Below, one piece after another: positions 44,137-55,900 of a stretch of DNA of 60,000 bases. How positions within the stretch are numbered: position 1 is the first letter of the stretch; the number at the start of each line of letters is the position of its first letter. Source of the DNA: Bolinopsis microptera (taxonomy: Eukaryota > Ctenophora > Tentaculata > Lobata > Bolinopsidae). The position numbers and the translations under genes are program-made. The notes under the pieces are model-generated. The model was not told the origin of the DNA, did no database searches, and was given only the letters and a program-made list of their open reading frames with translations. The stretch is taken from positions 1,747,692 to 1,807,691 of the forward strand of contig NC_087076.1 of NCBI RefSeq assembly GCF_026151205.1, given 5' to 3'.

Positions 44137-44913
44137 TAAGTATTTGGACATATATAATATATATGATATAGAGTTATTGAATATAGTTTTGTTTAAGTTA
44201 TCTTCAAAAATCTAAACGTGTGTTTCCTTGTCTACATTATAACTTATTTAAATAATACATTATAATTATCATTCAGTATTCATTCATATGATATAATTTT
44301 AGAAAGTAGAAAATATCTAGACCAGCAGTTCTTGACAAGAGATTTGTGTCAAATACATTGCACAGATGTTACTGTAACTATGCTGTACAAGGCTTATGGC
44401 TATACAATGACGTAGTATTCTTGAGCTGCTGTAGAGTAACCATCTGCATCCTGAAAGTGCTCTTTATAAATTAGAGTTCATATCAAACAGTCAGTGTTAC
44501 GTGACCGACTACGGTAAAAGAATTAAAAACTTAACCTTAAAGTTAAAGATAATAACAATTAAAGCTGAATCAGAGTCAAAATTTACGCAACACACCGCTG
44601 AACGCTGAATGATAGTGTAAGCAAAGTTGCAGGTGTTGTCCTGAAACGGTACACTCTGTCCCTAGTTAAATTTAGAAAGCACATTATTCATTATCTCACT
44701 TTATCAGCACACTTTACAAATAAAAGGTCGCCGCGTGCCAGATGTTAATAATGTCGATAGACAACTGATGTAATTGTACGTGAACGTGTACACTATACAT
44801 TTAACGACTTCTGCTGTGTGATGAATGTATTATGTAGGGTTAGATTGCTTGAATATGGGTTAAACTAGGTTAAAATGTGTACCATAATAATATAATCACA
44901 TTGGAGAACGACT

Positions 44914-44983
44914 CCGACTGGGATTCGAACTTGTAACCTCTGGCTAAAATGTGGCAGATTAGTCAACTGTGCTAAAGCTAAAT
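44914..44983 (-). other. tRNA-like sequence with A and B boxes, right arm
   Basis: Mirror copy of 39406-39475; see that entry. Confidence 0.45.
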
Positions 44984-45124
44984 GTGCCTCAATTTTAGGG
45001 GTAAACGGAGCTCGAAAAAATCCTCTTACACTACTCTGACCATGCCCGAACCTAATTGATTGGGTCTGAGGTCACGTGATTATGAGCCTATGAGGTCACG
45101 TGACTATGACGTCACTTGATTCAC

Positions 45125-45724
45125 GATGTCAATCCTTCGCAGCTCGGTGAGGCACAGTGGTGCATCTCGCCGATCTACCGAAGTTGTGGTTGCGAGAAGC
45201 ATTATTTGATGCGCGCGCGACCCAGTAGTGCATCGCGCTACAAGTAATTTGGTTTTATTTTTTATATCATTGATGGTGGCTTAGTCATTAAACATTAAAA
45301 ATAGACCGGAAATTTGGATAAAATTACTAAATAGATTAAGATCAGTTTCAAGTTTTAGACAAACGTTATTATTGCTTTGCATATTGTAATAAATGGACTG
45401 ACTCGGCGTGTTCACCTAACCATGTGCTTTCGCGCCACTTCGGGCGCGCTTGTTTCACAAGTCAAGAAAGGCGGGCGGGCGCGCGCTACTGCAAGCGAAA
45501 GGGCTCTGGATAGAGCAACTCGGCGTGCACTAATATGTAATATTTCGAGGAGAAAATGGTATGCACTACTTCGAAGAAATTTAAACCATAAACGAGTATT
45601 ATCCGTCAATAATTATTGTAGCGCGATGCGTTACTGTGCCGCGCCACGCACTCAATGAGGCTTCTCACAGCTAGATCGGCAAAATGCGTTACTGTGCCTC
45701 GCCGAGCTGCGATGAATTGACATC
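45125..45724. repeat. 600-bp unit with inverted ends of about 120 bp, GC-rich interior
   Basis: GATGTCAAT...CGCAGCTCGGTGAGGCACAG at 45125 is repeated, inverted and slightly diverged, at 45605-45724. The interior segment 45470-45519 (GCGGGCGGGC, CTACTGCAAGCG, GGGCTCTGGATAGAGCAAC) also occurs inverted at 39252-39309, just outside the left end of the palindrome. Confidence 0.65.
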
Positions 45725-47510
45725 GACAATTAAGTCCATTAACATTGCCTCACGTTGTAGGCCCGCCGCGCACGAGTGCGCGGCTATATCGAATGACTTT
45801 TGTCCTGATCACTGATAATGAGTGAAAGGGAATGTAAAATCAAAAATAAAACTTGCTGTGCCAAAACTTATTGTTTCAGTATGTTTACAGTTATAATAAA
45901 TATGATGTATGACAAGATATTTTTGAACTCAGAATTATATGAGATTTATAAGCTTTGTGTTGACAGAGGGTGTACACCCCTTTGCCCCCGGCCCCCCTCT
46001 ACTCTGACTACGCTCTTGCTTTCGAGCTTCTGTTTTTTAACTTCATAAATCATACAATTCCTGTATAAATTGAATTGGGAAATTTTGCATTTAAATGGTA
46101 TACAACTGCATGGACCGCGCTACTTCGAAGAAATTTAGACGAGTAACATCCGTCAACAGAATTTAAAGATGTGATAACTAAATTGACTTGAGCTCTCATT
46201 TTTTATTTGAACTGTGTAAGAACTTGTTTAAGAACTTAACATTCTCCTACATCGAGAAATCCATATCACTTTAATGTCAAGTAAAGAAATTGCTATTCAT
46301 TGGAATATTGCGAGCCGATGATTATCAGTTAAGGAAAGTTCTTTGTGTTGATGCCTAAATCTTCTTTTTTATGTGGGAGGGAGTTCCAGTTCAATTCTTT
46401 AGAGACATAACCAATAATTTTATCATCTTACTTATCAAATCAAATAATAATGACAAAAACATCATCATTATATTAAGAATCCCACCTTCCTAAATAAAAA
46501 AGATTCACAGTACGATCCATAAACTGTGATTGGTTGATAGAGTATGGTTTTTGTATATGTTATGTGGTGTTCTAATTGCAGATACGAAATAGCAATTGAT
46601 GGCTCCCTATAAGGTATGCTCAACTTTTCTTGTGGTGGGTTTTAATCCCACCTGAACTGATGAAAAGATATCGAAAAACTATATTTTGACAGAAATAAAG
46701 TGGCATTGCGAACACAATAATGCTGAAAGGCTAGTGAGTCATACTGACACCGGTTTTATTCATTCATAAAAAATGTCTGTCCTTTCCAGTGGGGGTTTGG
46801 TTGACATACAATAGCATAACAATGCTATTTGTCAACCCTGTCTACATTTTTTTCTGGAATCCCCAATAAGAAAAACAAAATTTAAGAAAAACAATATTTT
46901 TATTTACCACAAAACAATCAATACATAATGTTATATTCATAAATAAATTCAAATTTGAATTTCAACCATATATATAAACAGCCCACCGGGGGAAATAATT
47001 ATTTCTTTCTCCTAAATATTCATTTTGCCTCACCGATATTGTGCATTTTGCTGACAAATCAAACTATTTTCTGTTACAACACCTAAAATTCGAGAAAATT
47101 ACGTCTCCCTCTGATGACAAAGCTTTGGTTTTGGAAACTTTTTCATTTAAGCTCTCTGCTTCATTCAATTTAATTTCATAATTATTTGATAGAGTAAGCA
47201 ACCTATCATATTGGGTCTCTCAAGAGAAGCATCGTTTATCACTCTCTCTATGAACACTCCAATAATAGGAGCAGTATTCTGACTGTATCGTATCCAGTCT
47301 AACGTTTTACTTATACTAATACCATTATCAGCAGTGATCCTAGAAAAAATGACGTGAAATAAAGTTGCAAGTGCAAGTGGGATTCAATACGATGCTCTCG
47401 GCGCTCTCTCAAGGATATGGAGTTTGCAGGAAGGATGGTGTAATCTTGATCCCAGAGGCTAGCGGAGCAATTCCTTCTTACTCAACACAAGTCAAGGTTC
47501 GTTCAATATG

Positions 47511-47590
47511 GTCCCTAAATGTTCCTAAATGTTCCTAGATGTTCCTAAATGTTCCTAAATGTTCCCAAATGTTCCTTAATGTTCCAATAG
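47511..47590 (+). repeat. 10-bp tandem repeat AAATGTTCCT, about 8 copies
   Basis: Units vary at one or two bases. The motif resembles the 11-bp AAATGTTGCTT motif of the palindrome's arrays, 3.4 kb away. Confidence 0.8.
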
Positions 47591-48308
47591 CTTTCTGGTC
47601 GCTAGTTATACATTCATACTCAAGCCAAAGTTTAAATTAGCAATTCTGATACCGATGATTGTATTCTGATCCTCAATATATTGCTCTTCATCTAGTTATT
47701 TGTATTTGACTGACGGTTAGAATGAAATATCTTAACAAACGAGCTGTGCATTGTGCTGCACAAGATCTGCATCAACTTGTCATGCAAAATAGCACTATCA
47801 CACTATATTTGATAGCTCCATGGAGATATGACTTGGAGATATGACTTGTGCCATCAACTGGTATTTCTCCTGAATTGTTTTGGAAGTGAACGCTTCTTAA
47901 AACTGTAAAAATATATCTTCCGAGCATTTCACCTCCGTTCTCACTGTAATATTTTAGCATAAATGCTAAAACTCTGCTTGTTACACATATCGTAGAATCG
48001 ATGTGTTTTTACGCTAGCTAAAGTTGGAGTAATATTGCTTGTTATCGATGTTAAGTGTTTGCTTGTTAAAAAATCCGCAGCTTGTGCCGTCAGTAGAGCT
48101 GCTAATCGAAAACATCATGCGATTGAAAAGGGAGTGGTGACTGGCCAGTCATCGACTGGGGATAAAACTGGGGTAAATGTGATCCTTTTGTCAAAATAAT
48201 TCCTGTACACTATTCCTCCAAACTTGCAGCTGAATACTTGTTCAGCCCAGTTGTTTCTCATTTTCTCGGATCATCGAATGAACATTTTTCGGAGGGTGTT
48301 GTATTTTG

Positions 48309-48723
48309 CATTCCTTGGCAACCACAAGAATAGATTGCAGTAGGTTTAAATGCAAGTTATATATGTTATGCACGCTAATTTAATTCTTCATCAAACCAAA
48401 TATTTGTATAACTTTCCTGATACCTGAGAATTTTGAATAAAGAAATTCTTAAATGAACTATCTGTAATAATTCAATGCTTTGTGATTTAAAGCTAAATTT
48501 TAATCCGATTAAAAGCTTAATTTTAATCCAAAGGAAAACGATTGAAGAGGGGGTAGCTAAATAAATTGGGCTAAAATAAATCATTCAGCTGAAATACTCC
48601 TATTTTGCAGGCTCCTCCGTTAAGTTGCTATAATCGTCACAAAGTAGAATCTTTGACCAAAGGAAAAGTTTCAAAGTCTATTTTACTTGTGGCATTCCTT
48701 GACAACCAAAAGAAAAAATTGCA
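48309..48723 (+). other. Duplicated exon-like segment
   Basis: A 31-bp block, CATTCCTTGGCAACCACAAG at 48309, returns diverged at 48693 (CATTCCTTGACAACCAAAAG). In each case a TTGCAG-type acceptor lies 90-100 bp upstream, and both give similar peptides (AFLGNHKNRLQ, AFLDNQKKKLQK). Only the second has a possible GT donor. It may be a tandemly duplicated exon of an unknown gene or an old repeat. Confidence 0.3.
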
Positions 48724-48904
48724 AAAGGTCCGAATCAAAGTTTGTGTTTCTGTGTAAGACAATTTGATGTAGACAAATTACCTTGGTTCTTGAAATAAAC
48801 TAACAAGAATGATGCAATTTCAATCTGGGCAATTTGAATCAACAGATTTAAAAATTAATAATTTGAATCAATGTCTAAATACGAATAGTGTTGAACACCG
48901 TCCT

Positions 48905-48967
48905 TGTGTTGTTGGTTAATCCAGGAGAGCGGGACATAAATACTTCATTTCATTTCATTTCATTTCA
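48905..48967 (+). mobile_element. LINE/SINE 3' end with TTTCA tail, copy 1
   Basis: GTTGTTGGTTAATCCAGGAG, AGCGGGACATAAATAC and a (CATTT)n tail, matching 52060-52112. Such tails are usual for CR1/L2-type LINEs and their SINEs; nothing upstream is recognisably coding. Confidence 0.55.
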
Positions 48968-49972
48968 ATATGTAATGTGTAAAAAACCTCATTATATGAA
49001 AGTAGTGGATCACATTTAACGTAACCGATGTCTCTGGTATGTATAAACTTTTTCAGAACTAATACTCCATATTACAAAATATTTGGATGGTAAATCTGCT
49101 CCCACATTTCACATAACTAAGTACCTAGCATTTTAATGGGGGGTAATAAGATATCAAGGTCTTATGACATAATAGTGTTGGTGTAGGACTAAAGATAACC
49201 CATTATAAAAGTTAGTTGCTATGGTGCCTTGTTAGTTGCTACGGTGTAGTTCACCAACATAATATATCATAAATCAGAGCTACATTGTTATTTTTATGCG
49301 TCTGGATCAACACACATATAATATATTGGCATGGTTGCAAGAGAAAATGTTACGTAATTAAATAAAGTGTAAAGTGTAAAAGTAACCGTACACCCTGACA
49401 TTACTAATGCCATTCGGGGCTACATGTGGCACCATAAGTTACCATGGTAACCAAAAATAATAGATGGGAGGGAGATCGTTTATACGTCGTTTAAAAAGCG
49501 TCTAAATTTGACGGATGGGTATACAATGTGACCCGTGACGTTCCATTTTATGACGTGATTAACTAAAGGAAAAACACAACAGATGTAAATGATAACAAGC
49601 AGCTGCACAGATAAAAGAAGTCACACAATGTCCTGCTCCAGCCATCCAGTGCTCATTTCTAGATACCCGTAATGCATGATATCCTTCAAACATAAACATT
49701 GCTGTATCCACTATTTCTACCTTTAATTTCCAAGTTATTTGAATTAAAGTCCATTAAGGCCACGTGACCATCAGTGGAGCGTATCATTGGTGGATGGAAG
49801 GTACATTAGTTGTGTAGGAGTATTATACAGGTGGTTCAGATATGTTATATGATCGTTTCTGTTCCGTTCTATTTGTTGTTTCTTGTTTGATAGTCCTTAG
49901 TGTGCACTAGAGAAGAGTGATATAGATTATAGGTGCTATATAAAGATACAGCTGTCTGCAACAGAGTAGTAG

Positions 49973-52900
49973 ATGTCAAAAAGGAGACGGGTTCGGCACT
50001 TAATGCCGAACCGAGTGGCGCTAAAAGACTTGGTATCGGCGAGGAAGGAGCTAGCTGCTGCTCTAGTTAGACATCAGGAGTTGGCTAATAAGATAGTAGT
50101 GAGACCTACAGGGCCGGGAAGAGGGGGTTCCAGGCTGCCCAGGGTGAGTCATACAAGCCACTATCTTCCTATCTTACCCTTATTTCATCCTGTAGGATAG
50201 AATTTTGGATAAATTTCTTGATAGTCTGGGTCATTTTCAATAATGCATAAATTGTATCATAAACAAATACGTGAAGTAGCTTAAATTACAAATTACTAAA
50301 ATGTAGGGTCTAACTCTTAAAAGATGTCTCTTTGATATTGACGATGACGTTATCATGACTCGTAGCAGGTAGTTTTAAATATTGCTATTATCCATCATCC
50401 ATGCTAAAATACTCTCAATTACTGAGCTGTGACGATTGTATGTCGATAACGGTGGGGAGAAAGCGCAAGATTGTTTTGACACGTGATAATGTTTCATTGA
50501 TTTGATAGGTCGATGTTGCATGCTGATTGTCACGTGTCAAACCAAATCTGATCCCGCGTTTTTGGCCGTTGCTTCGGAGACTAAAACCTACAAAATCTCA
50601 ACGCTTGCGCCCACACAAATATCACCGCTTATGCCCGTGTAAATTCAACTCCGTAAATGTCACTACTAGTACCCACTATCTACACGTTCATTTAGTTATT
50701 AAAACTACTATATTTAATGCGGTTGTTCAATGAGCCACTGCAGAGTTAAAACTAGGTACAAGTTTCTCACATATTCTAACCACACACTAGTTTTTCTTGT
50801 GACAAATCTCATGATCATATCGCTGGTGTCGTTAGGTTGAAACTGCAAGTAGGGCGCCATGTGTCTGTGATAACGTGTTTGTTCAGTTGCCATTCGGGGA
50901 CACGGCAGTGGTCTTTAAATACGTATTGCATATCATCGTAAAGATCGCTATTGTTATCTGCTAACATGTTACAGGCCCGCACGTTACAATGCATCTCACA
51001 GAGGCGACAATGATCGGGAAATAGTGTGTAATATTTAAAATATTTTATGGGAAGTTTTTTGTTCCTTGAAAAACCACATGCTGTGTGTTTTTGTATCTGG
51101 TGGTTACAAATTATTCACTATTCAGCCTGGATACGACGTTTTGATCAAAAATGATTGGTAGAAATTCCAGAAAAAGCTGGAATAATAGACGGAATAATAT
51201 ATATTGATCATTTTCATGCAATGCTATGATGATTATTCAGGGTGGCTTCTTTACTCCAATATTAACTCTATCGCACTACAACCTATATCATCGGTATAGT
51301 TATGTTTAATATATGCTTGAGTAGGAGTTGCCTCGTCATCCATTCTACTAAACCTGCCGCAATATCTACTTGCGACCACTTTTTTTATCGGACAAAAGAA
51401 TTTCTTACAATAACATGCCAACCAGTAATTCGGTCCTAAGATGTTCTTGTTACTAAATCTTGTTCTAAACAATTGTTGTTAAATAGATCGCTTCGTACGA
51501 ATTAAATTTTACATTACCTTCACATGGACAAGTTGGATCTTGGTATAGACTGATTTCTAGAATCTAGATCATACTCTAAGTTAATCTAGCAGCAGTCCAA
51601 CATTGAGCTCAACTGTTGGTGGATCATTAAGAAAAGCTAATAACTGAAAATAACTAAAATGATCACTGATAAAGGGAAATTTTAATAAATATATCCTTGT
51701 AATCAAGAAAATAATACTGTGGGGGTAAAAACCAGTTAAATATTTCTTTGATGTTTTTTCTTTCCATTGTCTTCACTTCGCAAGACACCTTGGCTTTTTA
51801 TTTATTTTTTACCGCATTCCTTTTTATGTCTTGATCTCTACCTCTCTAGGATCTGTTTCTTTCTTGATTAATTATGTCACTGTAATTACCTTTATTATAC
51901 CTACATGTATTCTATGGTTTATGCTTCTATTTAGTTTAGTGTGGTTTACAATAAAAGATTTTTTAATTGTGTCTTTGCCTTAATATGATGAGTTATACTT
52001 TAAACTTTTGTTCACTTTTACACATTTGCTCACATCACTCACAGTCATACCACCTACCTTGTGTTGTTGGTTAATCATATGAGCGGGATATAAATACCTC
52101 ATTTCATTTCAGTTCATTTTTCTATAAATGTTTCATTCATATATTTTAACATGTATAATTTCAAGGTGGCGCTACATACTTTAAATTCTATTTTTTAGTT
52201 TCTGAGGAATACGTTCAATCAACAACAAAGATTGTTTAACCTTACTCAATTTGGTCAAAGAAATCATGAAACATCTCCAAAAAGCTGACTCCGTCAAGAT
52301 GAAAACAGCTAGATTAGAATTTAGATTTCACAAATATGCCAACTTCAGTACTCATCGGTTTTCATCGTCTCTGAACAGATTGTTCCTTCGTTTGCATTGG
52401 TCCACGAATAAGACCTACAGGAATTATATCAAGATCTAAATTCCTCCAAACATTTTTGAAAAGTGCAATTTTTAAGTTTGTACTCATGTCGATACATTGA
52501 CACTTTTCATTTTTAGCGTAAAACGTTGTTTCTCTTTCAGAATGCAGAGGGAACGTTGTACGGACATTTTGTGCCAGTGCCCAAGACCTTCTTAACAAGG
52601 TTAGTTGTTAGCAATATATTATACTATTTTCTTTAAAAATACAATAAAATTACTGAAAATGGCCTGAAAGAAGTGTTGAGAGTTAACCATACCATCCTTA
52701 ACCCAGTTCTTTGGTTCTTGTCAATACACCTATATTCATTAAACCTTGTGTTTTCCTACAATTCTAATTATGCACGCTCTCAAACTTGAATATTTTACCA
52801 CTCCATCTCTAGTTGTTGAATAGGATACGTCTACCATCGAACTCTGTACAGAGTGTCTGCCAACTCTGACTGTATTGTTATTGTGTTGATTAACAGAGGG

Positions 52901-55900
52901 CAGGAAAACAAGCACTTGTCTGCCGTTTTGTCGTGAACTAGTTAGTAACATGTTCACCGCTAGACAGTAACGAGTGAGCGTTGGTGGCTGACTGTAATTT
53001 GTAGATTAAATAGGTGTGTCGAGGTTAATGTTAACATAATGTTAGGTTGTTAGATAACCTAATATTATATATTTAGTGGTTAGTAATCTGAGAAACTTTA
53101 TAACAATTGCTCAGAGTATCTCATTGTACGTTGGAATTGTATTAATTCTGCACACGCGAAAACTTGCATATTTCATTGTTATAAAAAAAAACTTCAAAGC
53201 CATACGCAATAAGAACTGAGAGGCTATTCAATCAAAGAGGCCCGCTGTTTTCAAACGGTTCTCAATTCAATCACTCTGAAAAGAGCTTGCATTTAAAAGT
53301 TGCTGGCGGCAAATCAATAAGTACATATAAAGCTGATTGAGAATCGAATTGTTCGTCTCACAAAGCAAATTAAACTTATAGCATAACAATTGGAAAAATA
53401 ACTAAACTTCGGAAAACTGTTTATATTCCTGCTTATTGCCTATTGGCTATTACTGCCTATTGCCTATTATACAGTGCTCACTGATTTACCGATTCAGATT
53501 ATCATCTTCAATTTCAGGCGAGGAGACATAATCCTGTTCACAGAGAATGCGTGTGATATTATGTATCTAGAGGAGATGTACAGCAGAAAAATACGGGAAT
53601 TGTACGAACAGCAGATTAAAACAGTTGACGATCTCAATAAATCGATCCTCTTTTACGGCAGTAAAACTCCGGTAAGATAAATATTCAATCCTGTTATGAA
53701 TTTGAATTGCTAACTTTGACTTCTTCGAGCTGATTTGTCGATGATGATAAAACAAGCAGAGGCTTAACGACCGTTTCTATCCTATGAGACATATGAAATA
53801 AGATGAATGGTATCCACACAATGGTTTTACATAATGGTTTTACCCTTATCACTAGTGGCGAAGGAAACATTCCAATATGATGTGTACAGTTGAATGTGTG
53901 GGTATTTTAGGATATTATTTCACCTGAGAACGGCAGATAAGATCCACAAGACGCTGTTGCATGTTCAAATAACCACAGTTCTCAATTTGTGTTGGGTTCA
54001 TTAAGATCTGGATTTATAAGCATGAGACGAATAAGAGGTAAAATTATGACAAAGTCAATCCAGTGAAATCAGCTAATACGTTCATTTTTGTTCATTTCAT
54101 GAATGCAAGTCTTGATAAAGCGTAAATATCGACATGCTAGCACATCATTGAGGTTACATTTTATAAAAACGGAGTCCTCAGACACCAGACCATGTCCAAA
54201 GAATCGTCCAAACTTCTGTTCACTATTGAGCGCACGCGATTAAAAATTTTTCAATATAAGTTGCCTATCGTAATAGTATAATTTGCATTACGAACGCGCG
54301 CGCATGTCTTGCTTTTCTGATACATGGATTCAACTAGATCAAACTAAATCCTTGATAACTAGGTTGTCTGATAACGTGTTTACTGCTAACAATGGTTCTG
54401 AAGCATTTTTATTTATCTAATTAGGTTCTGGCCTGGTCAACCCCCTGTCACCCGATCTTGAGGTGACGTGCGACACCTCGGTGACCCAATCAATGTCTGG
54501 AAGGCTGCAAATTTTCACATGCCAAATTCACAAGATTCTTAAAGAGTTGTGCGAGATGATGATACATAGAGGCCGCAGAATTATGAGGAATACCAGATCC
54601 TGGTGGAACCTAAGCGATCCATGATATCACGACAGGCCCTACTGATACAGCTAGATCAACCTAAATCCTTGATAACTGCGTTGTCTGATAACGTGTTTAC
54701 TGCTTACAATGGTTCTGAAGCATTTTTATTTATCTAAATACCGATAAAATCGTAAACCATGCTCTTACTAAATCAACTAAACATGTTCATCTAACGTGGA
54801 TGTATAGTGTATACTGTATCCGGTATCGTGATTTGTGGCCAAACGAAACGGTCGTATCTGAGCCCCACCGTAAACCTGCCCATAACCATGACAATTGATA
54901 ATTAAATTTGCGTTTGGCTTGTCACAAGACTAAAACAGTTTTTGTCTCAATAAATTCTTATGGGATTTTTTAACCCAATGTAAAAGTGAGTGATTCGGAA
55001 TAAACTTCCAAAAATGTATCGATCTAAGTAAGTTATATAATATAATCAATGAAACACGACAGCGTGCACCGTGGACTCCTCATGAAGATCCTCCTGGCAT
55101 ATGGCATTCCCAAGGAGATTGTAGGCTTGATACAAAGAATGTATGCAGATACTTTTGCTCGTGTGATCACCGAGGGTGGTCTGAGTGAAGCATTCTTTAT
55201 TCTAGCAGGAGTGATGCAGGGAGACACCTTGGCACCCTATCTATTCATAATCGTAATTAACTACATTATGAGGGTGTCCCTAGAGGGTAAGGACTTTGGG
55301 TTTACTCTACACCCTAGAAGAAGCCGACGCTATCCGGCTGTCAAGGTCACTGATGCGGACTTTGCTGACGACCTTGCTCTTATAACAGATAGTGTTGCAG
55401 AGGCACAAGATTTCCTCAGGAGTCTGGAACTTGCCGCTAACTCAGTTGGACTCCACCTGAACGAGGGGAAAACTAAGTACATGGGAATCAACATAAGAGA
55501 TGAAGATAGCCCGACTCTGGTTGCTGGGAGCGGGAAGACCATCGAGAAAGTCGATGACTTTGTATATTTGGGTAGTAGAATGAAGAGCTCGGAGAAGGAC
55601 TTCGAAGTGAGGAAAGCTAAGGCATGGGGAGCGTGTCACCAGATGAAGCTTGTATGGAAGTCGGATATGCGTAGAGATCTCAAGATACGACTGTTCTTGG
55701 GTACAGTTGAGTCCATCCTTCTATATGGCTCAGAAACATGGACTGTCAGCCAGACCCTCGCAAAACGTATTGATGGATTTTATACGAGAATGCTGAGGAT
55801 GGCACCTCATCAGAGCATCTGATAAGATAGCTTAACGGAGGATGAGACTCGCAGGTCATCTAGCCAGACATGAGGAACTTCTGAGTCATCAACTTCTCTT

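Larger units (their letters stand above)
39354..45035. mobile_element. Giant palindromic transposable element, Polinton/Maverick-like ends, 5,682 bp
   Basis: The left arm 39354-41856 (2,503 bp) and right arm 41946-45035 (3,090 bp) are inverted copies around an 89-bp unique centre. The termini are AGTAGTGTAAGAGG and its inverse CCTCTTACACTACT. CTGACC is directly repeated just outside (39348-39353 and 45036-45041). Arms look identical by eye, except for two extra 294-bp repeat units in the right arm and a 7-T versus 6-A homopolymer difference. Each arm carries, from the outside in, a tRNA-like box pair, about 800 bp of AT-rich sequence, a C2H2 gene read toward the outer end, and the repeat array. 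AG termini and a 6-bp duplication are known for Polintons; no polymerase, integrase or capsid gene is present, so this would be a non-autonomous derivative. Other superfamilies are not excluded. Confidence 0.85.
45725..49972. other. Intergenic, no confident gene
   Basis: A hairpin GGTTGACATACAATAGCAT / ATGCTATTTGTCAACC lies at 46798-46836 and a 10-bp tandem repeat at 47511-47590. 47392-47496 and 48081-48140 contain exon-like open segments with usable splice signals, but their phases do not join into a protein I can support. A LINE-like tail is at 48905-48967. Confidence 0.4.

Noticed and set aside
39354-45035. A CRISPR-like array
   Set aside because: The 294-bp units are near-identical throughout without alternating short repeats and unique spacers, and the window is animal DNA.
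47392-48140. Two exon-like segments with acceptable splice signals
   Set aside because: Their phases lead to stops when joined to any neighbouring candidate, so no product can be supported.
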